From positions 10,677 through 74,676 of the forward strand of contig NZ_DAMACX010000021.1 of the NCBI RefSeq assembly GCF_031998825.1: a stretch of DNA of 64,000 nucleotides, in the 5' to 3' direction. Source of the stretch: Pseudescherichia sp031998825. GTDB taxonomy: Bacteria; Pseudomonadota; Gammaproteobacteria; Enterobacterales; Enterobacteriaceae. Positions 43,291 through 52,603 of this stretch are shown one piece after another. The notes under the pieces are model-generated. The model did no database searches. It was not told the DNA's origin and worked only from the letters and a program-made list of their open reading frames with translations. Made by a program: the position numbers and the translations under genes. Position 1 is the stretch's first letter. Each line of letters starts with the position of its first letter.

Positions 43291-44439
43291 TTAGCGTGCC
43301 ACCCGCAACCCGTTTTCTACGCCGCGGCTGAACATCACCTGCCAGAGCTGAATATCACGTGCGCGGAACGCACCGGCGCAGGCATTCAGATAGTAGCTGA
43401 ACATGCGCTTAAAGCGCTCGGAGTAGTTGTCGGCAATTTCTGGCCACGTGGCCATAAACCGCTCATGCCAGGCCATCAGCGTGGTATCGTAATCTGCACC
43501 AAAGTTATGCCAGTCCTCCATAATAAAATGGGGTTCGCTGGCATTAGCAATCTGGCGCACCGACGGCAGGCAGCCGTTGGGGAAGATATACTTGTCAATC
43601 CACGGATCAACGTTGTTATCGGTTATTTTCGAGCCGATAGTGTGGAGCAGGAACAGGCCCTCAGGCTTGAGGTTGCGATCGACCACTGCAAAATAGGTGG
43701 CGTAGTTTTTCGGACCGACGTGCTCAAACATACCGACGGAGACCACCCGGTCGAACTGATCTTTCAGATCGCGATAATCCTGCAGCAGGATAGTCACATC
43801 CAGCCCCTCGCAGCGCGCCTGGGCCATCTTCTGCTGCTCTGCTGAGATGGTGACGCCGGTAACGCTGACGCCATAGTTTTTAGCCATAAAGTAAGCCAGG
43901 CCACCCCAGCCGCAGCCGATGTCCAGCACGCGCATGCCGGGCTGCAGCTGCAATTTTTCACAGATTAGCCGCAGTTTGGCCTGCTGCGCCTCCTCCAGCG
44001 TCTGCGCCTCTTTCCAGTAGGCGCAGGAGTACTGCATATAGGGATCGAGCATGCGGCTAAAGAGATCGTTACCAAGATCGTAGTGCTCTTTGCCTACTAT
44101 CCAGGCACGCTTCTGGCTTTGCAGGTTGAACACCCGCGCTGCCGCAATGCGGAGGGTATCCTTGACGTGGCGCGGCATCTGGTTTTCCAGGCCAGCGCGG
44201 AGAACCTTGCTAAAGAACATATCCAGCCGGTCACACTCCCACCAGCCGTCCATGTAGCTCTCGCCCAGCCCAAGCGAGCCTTCCTTTAGCACGCGCTTAA
44301 AAAAACGGGGGTTTTTAACCCGGATATCCGAGGGGGCGGTGCCGTTAATGTTGATGCCCGCGCGGCCTAACAGTTCGCTTGCGATACGGAACCAGTTATC
44401 GCTCTGTATGTTGACTTCTTCTATACACGATGAACTCAT
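43291..44439 (-). CDS. cfa: Cyclopropane-fatty-acyl-phospholipid synthase
   Basis: 382 aa. Adds a methylene from SAM across double bonds of membrane phospholipid acyl chains at entry to stationary phase. SAM motif VLDIGCGWGGLAYFMA near residue 168, SCAYW near 139, FEHVGPKNY near 239. In E. coli a sigma-S promoter and the sRNA RydC act in its long leader; the 272-bp gap here (44440-44711) holds no ORF. Confidence 0.97.
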   Translation of the reverse strand: MSSSCIEEVNIQSDNWFRIASELLGRAGININGTAPSDIRVKNPRFFKRVLKEGSLGLGESYMDGWWECDRLDMFFSKVLRAGLENQMPRHVKDTLRIAAARVFNLQSQKRAWIVGKEHYDLGNDLFSRMLDPYMQYSCAYWKEAQTLEEAQQAKLRLICEKLQLQPGMRVLDIGCGWGGLAYFMAKNYGVSVTGVTISAEQQKMAQARCEGLDVTILLQDYRDLKDQFDRVVSVGMFEHVGPKNYATYFAVVDRNLKPEGLFLLHTIGSKITDNNVDPWIDKYIFPNGCLPSVRQIANASEPHFIMEDWHNFGADYDTTLMAWHERFMATWPEIADNYSERFKRMFSYYLNACAGAFRARDIQLWQVMFSRGVENGLRVAR

Positions 44440-44711
44440 AGCTTCTCCATCACCCTATGTGATCAGAACCTTCAAACAGCGTAGACGCTTTTAATGGTTT
44501 GTGAGAAATCCCACGGAACGGGCCGTGAGCTTGATATCCGACGTAGAACAGAGGAAGGGAGATCGCCCTTGCCGAAAATGCCGTCCATGGAAGAACAGGC
44601 GCACTCCGACGCCTGTTAATACCTATTATTTTAACGCTTAAGAATTATCGAATTGAGTATAGGCCGCAAAAAAGGGTCGTTCAACCCATTATGATTAGTT
44701 AACTAATTATT

Positions 44712-45866
44712 TTACTGCTTGTTTTGTATCCAATAGCCTAGTCCGGCAAGCATGACGGTCAGCAGCATCACGCTGGTCGTGGTGAGCAGAGGCGTAGCGA
44801 TAAGCGTTGAGACCAGCAGACTGGCGAAAAAGCAGAGGCCCAGCTGGAGAGTATTTTGCAGCGCCGCTGCGCGTCCCGCACCCTGTGGAAAAGGACTTAG
44901 CGCCTGAGCCACGACAATGGGATAGATCGCACCGTTCGCCATCGCCATGACGCAGAACGGCACCAGCAGCAGGGTTAGTGAAACCTGCGGGATAAAAGAG
45001 ACCAGCCAGACGGCAATCACGCTCAGCGCATAGAGCGCCAGCAGCCAGGGCAGCATGCGTGGCCCCTGCCAGCGCTGCAGGGCGGCACGACAGCCGTAGC
45101 CGCCCACCAGAAAGGCAATCGTCTGCGGGACGTAGCTTAAGCCAATCGCGGTAGGACCGTATCCCAGCGCGCTCAGGATAAACGGCGAGCCGGTAAGCCA
45201 GGCGAAAAAGCTGGCCGAGCAGGCGGCATAGATCATCACGTTTCCGCAGTAAAAGCGGGAGCGTAACAGCAGTCCGAAGGTCACGGGAGCCGTCTGCGGC
45301 TGGTTTTTCCTCGCTGGCTTTTTAAGACGCAGCGCGGGAAGCATAAGCCCTAGCGTAATCACGAACAGCACCGCGAAGATGGTCTGCCAGTGGGAGTGGG
45401 CAAGGATCCAGCTCCCCAGCAGCGGGGCGAGGGCGGGTGACAGTCCAACCAGCGGCATGATGGTAGCAAAGATGCGGTTGACCCGCTGGGCCGGATAGTA
45501 GTCCGTGACCAGCGTCTGCCAGGTCACCGCTGCGGCACACACTCCCACGGCCTGGACAAAACGCAGTGCCAGCAGCGTGGTGCCATCACGCACCCACAGC
45601 ATACCGAGGCAGCCGAAAGCAAACAGCCCCAGCCCGCAGAGCAGTATCGGCTTACGGCCAAAGCGATCCGAGAGCGGCCCCCAGGCCAGCTGGGCGAGGG
45701 CGAAACCGGCCAGAAACAGGCTCAGGCTGGCGCTAACCGCTGATGCAGGCGTATTGAGATCCTGCTGAATGGCCGTAAACGCCGGCAGGTACATATCCGT
45801 CGCCAGAAAGCCCAGCACGCTTAATCCTGCTAGCCAGACTAAAAATCCTTTACCAGGTAACATCAT
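44712..45866 (-). CDS. punC: Purine nucleoside MFS transporter PunC
   Basis: 384 aa, twelve helices, Bcr/CflA-type MFS with motif A GPLSDRFGRKPILL near residue 62. E. coli YdhC was renamed PunC after work linking it to purine ribonucleoside transport under PunR. Divergent from punR; 134-bp gap holds their shared control region. Confidence 0.9.
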   Translation of the reverse strand: MMLPGKGFLVWLAGLSVLGFLATDMYLPAFTAIQQDLNTPASAVSASLSLFLAGFALAQLAWGPLSDRFGRKPILLCGLGLFAFGCLGMLWVRDGTTLLALRFVQAVGVCAAAVTWQTLVTDYYPAQRVNRIFATIMPLVGLSPALAPLLGSWILAHSHWQTIFAVLFVITLGLMLPALRLKKPARKNQPQTAPVTFGLLLRSRFYCGNVMIYAACSASFFAWLTGSPFILSALGYGPTAIGLSYVPQTIAFLVGGYGCRAALQRWQGPRMLPWLLALYALSVIAVWLVSFIPQVSLTLLLVPFCVMAMANGAIYPIVVAQALSPFPQGAGRAAALQNTLQLGLCFFASLLVSTLIATPLLTTTSVMLLTVMLAGLGYWIQNKQ

Positions 45867-46000
45867 CTTTCCTTCTTCTTATCTTTTCACAATAGTGGTG
45901 TAACAGCGCAGGTGACAAAGCCGCAAAGTGTAGGCAGTGCATTATCGGTTGTGAAACGGTAATATTTGCGCAGTGCATTCAAATTTTTTGCAGGCAGATT

Positions 46001-46912
46001 ATGTGGTCAGATTACTCTCTTGAAGTGGTAGATACCGTTGCCCGTACCGGTAGCTTTAGCGCCGCAGCGCAGGAGCTGCACCGGGTTCCCTCGGCGATTA
46101 GCTATACCGTACGTCAGCTGGAGGAGTGGCTGGCCGTATCGCTGTTTGAGCGACGGCACCGGGACGTGGTACTTACGCCAGCGGGCAGCTGGTTTTTGCA
46201 GGAGGGGCGCTCTGTCATCAAAAAAATGCAGGTCACCCGGCAACAGTGCCAGCAGATCGCTAACGGCTGGCGCGGCCAGCTGGCTATCGCGGTGGATAAC
46301 ATTGTTCGGCCCGAGCGCACCCGGCAGATGATTGTCGACTTCTATCGCCATTTTTCAGACGTTGAGCTGCTGGTGCAAAAAGAGGTATTTAACGGCGTCT
46401 GGGACGCGCTGGCTGACGGGCGCGTGGAGCTGGCCATTGGGGCCACCCGAGCAATACCGGTGGGTGGGCGCTTTGCTTTTCGCGATATGGGGATGCTCAA
46501 CTGGCGCTGCGTCGTGGCCGCCCATCACCCGCTGGCGGGTATGAGTGGCCCGCTGAGCGATGACGTCCTGCGCGGCTGGCCGTCGCTGGTGTGGGAGGAT
46601 ACCTCCCGGCTGCTGCCCAAACGGATCACCTGGCTGCTGGATAACCAACGGCGTATGGTGGTGCCTGACTGGACCTCTTCCTCCGCGTGCCTGAGTGCCG
46701 GACTGTGCGTGGGTATGGTGCCAGGCCATTTTGCCAGGCCGTGGCTCGATTGCGGTGAGTGGGTGGAGCTGCAGCTGGAGGAGCCTTTTCCAGACGCGGC
46801 CTGCTGCCTGACGTGGCAGCAGAACGATAACTCACCCGCGCTGGGCTGGCTGCTGGACTATTTAGGGGATAGCGAAACGCTTAACCGGGAGTGGCTGCGG
46901 GAGCCAGAGTAG
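46001..46912 (+). CDS. punR: LysR-type regulator PunR
   Basis: 303 aa. N-terminal LysR helix-turn-helix (GSFSAAAQELHRVPSAISYTV, residues 17-37 in parts) and periplasmic-binding-like effector domain. E. coli YdhB (PunR) activates punC. A CGGGAGCC/GGCTCCCG inverted repeat spans its stop codon (46898-46922), without a T run. Confidence 0.9.
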   Translation: MWSDYSLEVVDTVARTGSFSAAAQELHRVPSAISYTVRQLEEWLAVSLFERRHRDVVLTPAGSWFLQEGRSVIKKMQVTRQQCQQIANGWRGQLAIAVDNIVRPERTRQMIVDFYRHFSDVELLVQKEVFNGVWDALADGRVELAIGATRAIPVGGRFAFRDMGMLNWRCVVAAHHPLAGMSGPLSDDVLRGWPSLVWEDTSRLLPKRITWLLDNQRRMVVPDWTSSSACLSAGLCVGMVPGHFARPWLDCGEWVELQLEEPFPDAACCLTWQQNDNSPALGWLLDYLGDSETLNREWLREPE

Positions 46913-46943
46913 CCGGCTCCCGAAGTACATCAACGTCAGAGTA

Positions 46944-47969
46944 TTAACGACGGTAGTCGCGGAAGGGACCGTCAGCCACCGAGCGGCGCTCGATCAGTCG
47001 AGGGTGAACCTCAATTGACTGCGACTCTTCACGCTTGTTGACGATGCGGTCCATCAGCATAGTGAACGCCGTCTCCCCCAGCGAGTCTTTTGGCTGGTGG
47101 ATGGTGGTCAGTGCAGGGGTAAAGAAGCGGGCGTTACGCACGTTATCATAGCCGATCAGCGAAACATCCTGCGGCACGCGTAGACCCATCTCGTCGACGG
47201 CGCAGAGCGCACCCATCGCCATGACATCGCCACCGCAGAACACGGCGGTAGGGCGGTGCGGCTGGGAGAGGATCTGCTGCATGGCACGGTAGCCGGATTC
47301 CGGTTCAAAGTCACCCTGCACAATCCAGTTCTCCGGCACGCTGATCAGCGCCTCTTCCATGGCTTTCATAAAGCCAGCCAGACGACCCGCGCCGGTGTTG
47401 CGCTCAAGGGGGCCGGGGATCACGCCGATCTCGCGGTGTCCGCGTTCGATCAGGTAGCGGCCCGCCATATAGCCACCCTCAAAGGCGTTATCGATCACCG
47501 AGTCGGTGAAGTCCGCTTTCGCCTCGCCCCAGTCCATGACCACCATAGGGATATGGCGATACTCCTCCAGCATGCTGAGCAGCGGAGCAGGGTATTCAGA
47601 ACACATCACCAGCAGGCCGTCGACGCGCTTCTGTGCCATCATCGAGAGATAGGCACGCTGTTTTTCCAGGTTGTTCCAGGCGTTGCCCAGGATCAGGGTA
47701 TAGCCCTTCTGGAAGCAGTTCTTCTCAACCGCCTCGATAATCTCAGCAAAATAGGGCGCTTCGCTGCTGGTTGCCAGCAAGCCAATCGATTTAGTGTGAT
47801 TAACCTTCAGGCTGCGAGCCACGGCGCTCGGGGAATAGTGCAGCTCTTTAATGGCTGCCCACACCGCATTACGCGTCTCTTCCGCCACGAAGCGGGTTTT
47901 GTTAATAACATGTGATACGGTTGTGGTGGAAACGTTTGCTCGTTTCGCTACGTCTTTTATCGTTGCCAT
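46944..47969 (-). CDS. purR: Purine repressor
   Basis: 341 aa LacI-family. Helix-turn-helix ATIKDVAKRANVSTTTVSHVIN at residues 2-23, hinge YSPSAVARSL, hypoxanthine/guanine-binding C-terminal domain. Represses purine and some pyrimidine genes. Two PurR sites, one upstream and one inside the start of the gene, indicate self-repression. Confidence 0.98.
   Translation of the reverse strand: MATIKDVAKRANVSTTTVSHVINKTRFVAEETRNAVWAAIKELHYSPSAVARSLKVNHTKSIGLLATSSEAPYFAEIIEAVEKNCFQKGYTLILGNAWNNLEKQRAYLSMMAQKRVDGLLVMCSEYPAPLLSMLEEYRHIPMVVMDWGEAKADFTDSVIDNAFEGGYMAGRYLIERGHREIGVIPGPLERNTGAGRLAGFMKAMEEALISVPENWIVQGDFEPESGYRAMQQILSQPHRPTAVFCGGDVMAMGALCAVDEMGLRVPQDVSLIGYDNVRNARFFTPALTTIHQPKDSLGETAFTMLMDRIVNKREESQSIEVHPRLIERRSVADGPFRDYRR
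47926..47941 (-). promoter_or_regulatory. PurR operator O2 inside purR
   Basis: GAGCAAACGTTTCCAC on the minus strand, at codons 10-15 of purR, as in E. coli. Confidence 0.75.
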
Positions 47970-48013
47970 TCAATGTCACTCCAGACCACGACGTAAGCTC
48001 CTGAAAATAGTGT

Positions 48014-48029
48014 AGGTAAACGTTTGCCT
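48014..48029 (-). promoter_or_regulatory. PurR operator O1
   Basis: AGGCAAACGTTTACCT on the minus strand, 45 bp upstream of purR; nearly perfect Pur box. Confidence 0.88.
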
Positions 48030-48265
48030 CTCTTCAGCCTGCACGCAACTTTTGGGGATGCGATTCGCCGGGAAAACGACACGGAACGTCAGGAGGGGTC
48101 TATGGCCGGTACGCGAATAAATTTAGCGTGGAATTTTGTCTTATCTTGATGAAAAGGGGAAGCGTTAAAACGCATATCACCTCAAATCAAAGAAGATTTT
48201 TGCCTATAAATGTGTAAAATGAGCTGGCTCACTTTTTGTGGGGTAATAAGAATGGAGAGAGATTG

Positions 48266-48355
48266 ATGAGTGCAGATCTGAAGTTTTCCCTGATGACTAC
48301 CGTTGTCGTGCTGGGCCTGATTGTTGCTGGTGCGCTGACCGCTGCGTTAAATTGA
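48266..48355 (+). CDS. ynhF: Small membrane protein YnhF
   Basis: 29 aa single-span inner-membrane peptide: short MSADLKFS head then TTVVVLGLIVAGALTAAL. Matches E. coli YnhF in size, sequence and place between purR and ydhP. Ribosome site GGAGAGATTG. Function unknown. A short CTCCCTCTGCTC stretch follows; no strong terminator. Confidence 0.92.
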   Translation: MSADLKFSLMTTVVVLGLIVAGALTAALN

Positions 48356-48540
48356 TTTAGCGTGAGGGAGAGTGCTCTCCCTCTGCTCTTCGCCTGCCTT
48401 TTCCGCCCTCGCTAATTGTTATCAAAATGGCAATAAACTTTTGTTAGATTGATAACTTCTGTTTTTTTGTGATAAATGTCATGCTTTTGGCTTCTTGTGA
48501 CGGTGTCGCCTGTTCGACACGGCAATTCTGGAGTCAAAAT

Positions 48541-49707
48541 ATGAAAATTAACTTTCCCCTGCTGGCCCTGGCGATTGGGGCATTTGGCATTGGTACCACT
48601 GAATTCTCTCCGATGGGCCTGCTGCCGACTATCGCTCGAGGGGTAGATGTCTCTATACCGGCAGCGGGAATGCTCATTAGCGCCTACGCCATTGGCGTAA
48701 TGGTGGGGGCACCGCTGATGACGCTGCTGCTCTCCCATCGTGCTCGCCGTAGCGCGCTGATCTTCCTGATGGCGATCTTTACCCTGGGCAACGTGCTGTC
48801 AGCTATCTCCCCGGACTACACCACCCTGATGCTGTCGCGCATTATCACCAGCCTTAACCACGGCGCATTCTTTGGCCTCGGTTCGGTGGTTGCGGCAAGC
48901 GTAGTACCGAAAGAGAAGCAGGCCAGCGCGGTAGCCACCATGTTCATGGGGCTAACTATTGCTAACATCGGCGGCGTACCGGCGGCAACCTGGCTGGGTG
49001 AAACCATCGGCTGGCGGATGTCGTTTCTTGCCACGGCGGGCCTCGGTGTGATCTCAATCCTGAGCCTCTTCTTCTCCTTGCCGAAAGGCAGTGCCGGGGA
49101 GCGTCCAGAGGTACGTAAAGAGCTGGCCGTGCTGGTGCGTCCGCAGGTGCTGTCTGCGCTGCTGACTACCGTGCTGGGAGCAGGAGCGATGTTTACCCTT
49201 TACACCTATATCGCGCCAGTGCTGCATGAGATCACCCATGCTACGCCGCTGTTTGTTACCGCGATGCTGGTGCTGATAGGCGTTGGCTTCTCCATTGGTA
49301 ACTACCTGGGCGGTAAGCTGGCGGATCGCTCCGTGAGCGGTACCCTGAAGGGCTTTTTCCTGCTGCTGATCGTGATTATGCTGGCGATCCCGCTTCTGGC
49401 GCGTAACGAGCTGGGCGCGGCGGTAAGCATGGTCATCTGGGGTGCCGCGACCTTTGCCGTGGTGCCGCCGCTGCAGATGCGTGTGATGCGCGTAGCCCAT
49501 GAGGCACCAGGCCTGTCGTCATCCGTTAATATCGGTGCGTTTAATCTCGGTAACGCGCTGGGCGCAGCCGCGGGTGGGGTAGTGATCTCCAGCGGGCTAG
49601 GGTACAGCGTTGTTCCGGTGACCGGGGCGCTGATTGCGGTTCTGGCGCTGCTGCTGGTGCTAATTTCAGGACGTGGCCAGGCCGAACGGGAATACGCGGT
49701 CGAGTAA
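48541..49707 (+). CDS. ydhP: MFS transporter YdhP
   Basis: 388 aa from ATG 48541; the in-frame region upstream has no ribosome site. Twelve helices, AraJ/YdhP-type drug-H+ antiporter family (FGIGTTEFSPMGLLP near 15, LLSHRARRSAL near 65). Substrate unknown. In E. coli sodB lies between this gene and mepH; here only 41 bp do. Confidence 0.94.
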   Translation: MKINFPLLALAIGAFGIGTTEFSPMGLLPTIARGVDVSIPAAGMLISAYAIGVMVGAPLMTLLLSHRARRSALIFLMAIFTLGNVLSAISPDYTTLMLSRIITSLNHGAFFGLGSVVAASVVPKEKQASAVATMFMGLTIANIGGVPAATWLGETIGWRMSFLATAGLGVISILSLFFSLPKGSAGERPEVRKELAVLVRPQVLSALLTTVLGAGAMFTLYTYIAPVLHEITHATPLFVTAMLVLIGVGFSIGNYLGGKLADRSVSGTLKGFFLLLIVIMLAIPLLARNELGAAVSMVIWGAATFAVVPPLQMRVMRVAHEAPGLSSSVNIGAFNLGNALGAAAGGVVISSGLGYSVVPVTGALIAVLALLLVLISGRGQAEREYAVE

Positions 49708-49717
49708 CGGTGAAGAA

Positions 49718-49745
49718 AAAGCCCCGCCACGGCTGGCGGGGCTCT
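49718..49745. terminator. Terminator of mepH and ydhP
   Basis: AGCCCCGCC-ACGGCT-GGCGGGGCT, 9 bp, with a T run (TTTTTC) on the minus strand. Confidence 0.85.
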
Positions 49746-49748
49746 GCA

Positions 49749-50594
49749 TTAACGAAGGGTTTTAGAGGTCATTACCCGGCGTGCGCCGACATAGTGGCGC
49801 TGCCAGTAATCTTCGCTCAGGGAGGTGATCTGAATATCCTGGCCGCTGCGCGGAGACTGAATGAATTTACCGTTACCGACGTAGACGCCGACGTGATCGG
49901 CGGTGCCCCGGCCCTGGGTACGGAAGAACACCAGATCGCCGCTCTGCAACTCACCGGTATTTACCGGAGAGGCATCGCGCAGGTGATACATCTCATTGGC
50001 CGTCCGTGGAATGCGGAACTTAACCAAATCTTTATAAGCGTAATAGACCAGACCGCTGCAATCGAAGCCGGTTCGCGGGGAGGAGCCACCCCAGCGATAG
50101 GGTTTGCCGATCTGATCCATCAATTTATTCATTGCCGTCTTCTGGGCTTTTTGCACCCGGGCCTTATGCAGATCCGCCAACGTCTCTGGTTGGCCCTCTT
50201 TTGCCTTTATGCAGCGTGCCTTATGGCCTTTACGCGCGGTGCACTTTTGCGCCATAGCGACGGAAGCCGTTTTATCTGGGCTGTTTTTTGTACGGCGGGA
50301 GGCGACTTTGCTGGCTTTCGTGCTGTTTGAAGCGCGTTTGGTGCTGGAGGAGGCGGTTTTGGAAACGCTGGTTTTTTTATCTCTCTTTTTAGTGCTGCTT
50401 TTTGCAGTGCCACTGCTTTTCTTTGAGGTCTTTTGGTTAGTGCTTTTACTTTTTCGCTCTGATGATTTTGCCAAATGCGTTTTTTGCACGGCAGAGGGCC
50501 GCGCCTGTTCGGACGCCCGGGCCAGCGGCGTGAACGTCAGCGAGGCAAAAACTAAAGCACAGAGCGTGATCGAGATTTTATTTATCCGCGCCAC
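49749..50594 (-). CDS. mepH: Peptidoglycan DD-endopeptidase MepH
   Basis: 281 aa from GTG 50594 (AGGGGATTG before it), giving ARINKISITL as in E. coli; an in-frame TTG 24 bp upstream is less likely. Signal peptide, long Lys/Ser/Thr-rich linker (30-130), then NlpC/P60 domain with GFDCSGLVYYAY (catalytic Cys near residue 172) and ADHVGVYVGNGKFI (His). Cuts D-Ala-mDAP cross-links to let the sacculus grow. Confidence 0.95.
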   Translation of the reverse strand: MARINKISITLCALVFASLTFTPLARASEQARPSAVQKTHLAKSSERKSKSTNQKTSKKSSGTAKSSTKKRDKKTSVSKTASSSTKRASNSTKASKVASRRTKNSPDKTASVAMAQKCTARKGHKARCIKAKEGQPETLADLHKARVQKAQKTAMNKLMDQIGKPYRWGGSSPRTGFDCSGLVYYAYKDLVKFRIPRTANEMYHLRDASPVNTGELQSGDLVFFRTQGRGTADHVGVYVGNGKFIQSPRSGQDIQITSLSEDYWQRHYVGARRVMTSKTLR

Positions 50595-50928
50595 TGAGCA
50601 ATCCCCTGAGTCAGTCAAGCAACTAATAATACTTGCGTGTGATTTACAAAACTCGTCGATTCTAAAGCATAAAATGCCAAAAGGTTAATAAACTTTTTGC
50701 ATCACAGCGCTATTTCGTTAGCAAGCGCAAAAAAAAGCACCGTTTATCCATTTTTAATGCTCACGAGATGAGCAGTTGTGAAGCCAAAACGCTAAGCAGC
50801 ACAATTTTTACGGCAACTTTACCCTTCAGACGATAAACTAACGGTTGGTGAACAAAATGTTATTTTACCCGCTGGTGTGAAAAGCTAGAATGTCACATCA
50901 CGCCGTAAGAAGTTAAGGAAGCAAGACA
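50595..50928. other. mepH-grxD divergent gap
   Basis: 334 bp, AT-rich, no ORF of note. TAAACTAACGGTTGGTGAACAAAATG and a TGTGAAAAGCTAGAATG region lie ahead of grxD; promoter elements cannot be fixed. Confidence 0.45.
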
Positions 50929-51276
50929 ATGAGCACAACCGTAGAGAAAATTCAGCAGCAGATCGCTGAAAACCCGATCCTTCTGTATATGAAAGGCTCC
51001 CCTAAACTGCCAAGCTGCGGCTTCTCCGCCCAGGCGGTGCAGGTGCTCTCCGCCTGTGGCGAGCGTTTTGCCTATGTTGATATCCTGCAGAACCCGGATA
51101 TCCGCGCTGAGCTGCCAAAATACGCTAACTGGCCGACCTTCCCGCAGCTGTGGGTAGACGGCGAACTGGTTGGCGGCTGCGATATCATCATCGAGATGTA
51201 CCAGCGCGGTGAGCTGCAGTCCCTGATCAAAGAGACGGCGGCGAAGCACAAAACGGAAGAGCCTGACGCAGAGTAA
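50929..51276 (+). CDS. grxD: Monothiol glutaredoxin Grx4
   Basis: 115 aa. CGFS active site in PKLPSCGFSAQ near residue 30, WPTFPQLWVDGELVGG near 66. Binds a [2Fe-2S] cluster with glutathione and a BolA partner; acts in Fe-S trafficking, fitting the Suf system in the same window. Ribosome site AAGGAAGCAAGACA. Confidence 0.97.
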   Translation: MSTTVEKIQQQIAENPILLYMKGSPKLPSCGFSAQAVQVLSACGERFAYVDILQNPDIRAELPKYANWPTFPQLWVDGELVGGCDIIIEMYQRGELQSLIKETAAKHKTEEPDAE

Positions 51277-51294
51277 GCGTTTCGCACCGTATAA

Positions 51295-51322
51295 AAAAAG
51301 CCGCTCAATCGAGCGGCTTTTT
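51295..51322. terminator. Bidirectional terminator of grxD and rnt
   Basis: AAAAAGCCGCTC-AATC-GAGCGGCTTTTT, 12 bp. Confidence 0.92.
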
Positions 51323-51338
51323 TGTTTTACGGGCGGCG

Positions 51339-51989
51339 TTATGCCTCGTCAGCGACAATCGGCAGCGGCCAGCCGCCGAGTCGTTTCCAGCGGTTGACGA
51401 TTTCACAGAACAGCAGGGCGGTCTGTTGCGTATCGTACAGCGCGGAGTGGGCCTGGGTGCTGTCAAACGGCAAGCCGGCGGCGGCACAGGCTTTTGACAA
51501 GACGGTTTGTCCCAGCGCCAGCCCGCTCAGGGCGGCGGTATCAAAAGTCACGAAAGGGTGGAACGGGTTACGCTTGAGCGAGGCACGTTCAGCCGCGGCC
51601 ATCATAAAGCCGTGATCGAATGTGGCATTGTGAGCCACCATAATGGCGCGGTTGCAGCCAGAGTCTTTGATTCCTTTGCGCACCATTTTGAAGATCGCGT
51701 GCAGCGCATCGTATTCACTGACCGCCTCGCGCAGCGGGTCGCTGGGATCGATACCGTTGAACGCCAGCGCCTCAGGCACCAGGTTGGCCCCTTCAAAGGG
51801 TGCAACCTGGAAGTGAAGGGTGCTGTCCGGCATCAGCCAGCCGTCGTTATCCATTTTTAGCGTTATGGCGGCAATGTCCAGTAGCGCATCGGTTTTGGCA
51901 TTAAACCCGGCGGTTTCAACATCAATCACGACAGGGTAAAAACCACGGAAACGGTCGCAAAGACCGGTGAGCTGTGCGTTATCGGACAT
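51339..51989 (-). CDS. rnt: Ribonuclease T
   Basis: 216 aa DEDD 3'-5' exonuclease that trims tRNA and other stable RNA ends. Exo motifs VVIDVETAGF (23-30), HNATFDHGFM near 120, and HSALYDTQQTALLF near 181. In E. coli lhr follows rnt; it is absent here. Confidence 0.97.
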   Translation of the reverse strand: MSDNAQLTGLCDRFRGFYPVVIDVETAGFNAKTDALLDIAAITLKMDNDGWLMPDSTLHFQVAPFEGANLVPEALAFNGIDPSDPLREAVSEYDALHAIFKMVRKGIKDSGCNRAIMVAHNATFDHGFMMAAAERASLKRNPFHPFVTFDTAALSGLALGQTVLSKACAAAGLPFDSTQAHSALYDTQQTALLFCEIVNRWKRLGGWPLPIVADEA

Positions 51990-52066
51990 AGGATCTCTTA
52001 ATACAGGAAAAAGCAGCGCGCATTATGGCAAACTTTGGGTAGGGATTGTATAGCACAGATGAAACA

Positions 52067-52087
52067 ACGGGCGCAGAAAGCGCCCGT
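52067..52087 (-). terminator. Terminator of gloA
   Basis: ACGGGCGC-TTTCT-GCGCCCGT on the minus strand, followed by TGTTTC. Confidence 0.6.
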
Positions 52088-52092
52088 AGAGA

Positions 52093-52500
52093 TCAGTTAC
52101 CCAGGCCGCGGCCTGCGTCTTTCTCTTCGATCAGTTCGATTTTATAACCGTCTGGATCTTCAACAAAAGCGATAACGGTGGTGCCGCCTTTAACCGGACC
52201 GGCTTCGCGGGTCACATTACCGCCGTTCTGACGAATACGCTCGCAGGCTTCTGCTGCGTTCTCCACGCTCAGGGCAATATGACCATAGGCGGTGCCCAGC
52301 TCGTAGCTATCTACGTCCCAGTTATAGGTCAGCTCAATCACCGCTTCGTCGCTCTCCGGGCCGTAGCCAACGAAGGCCAGCGAGTACTTATATTCGGTGT
52401 TTTCGCTGGTGCGCAGCAGCTGCATACCCAGAACCTTGGTATAGAACTCAATGGAGCGTTGCAGGTCGCCAACGCGCAGCATGGTGTGAAGTAAGCGCAT
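52093..52500 (-). CDS. gloA: Glyoxalase I
   Basis: 135 aa. Converts the hemithioacetal of methylglyoxal and glutathione to S-lactoylglutathione; Ni-dependent. Metal ligands are in LLHTMLRV (His5), AVIELTYN (Glu56), GHIALSVE (His74) and KIELIEE (Glu122). Downstream of nemRA, with which it is co-transcribed in E. coli. Confidence 0.97.
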   Translation of the reverse strand: MRLLHTMLRVGDLQRSIEFYTKVLGMQLLRTSENTEYKYSLAFVGYGPESDEAVIELTYNWDVDSYELGTAYGHIALSVENAAEACERIRQNGGNVTREAGPVKGGTTVIAFVEDPDGYKIELIEEKDAGRGLGN

Positions 52501-52603
52501 AATATCCTCTTTCGTTTTTTTGCTCAGGCATTTAAGTCATAACGTCTATTTTAGTATAGCGGCGGATCCCTGCCGCTATCAATGCCAGTGACGGCGTACC
52601 CGG

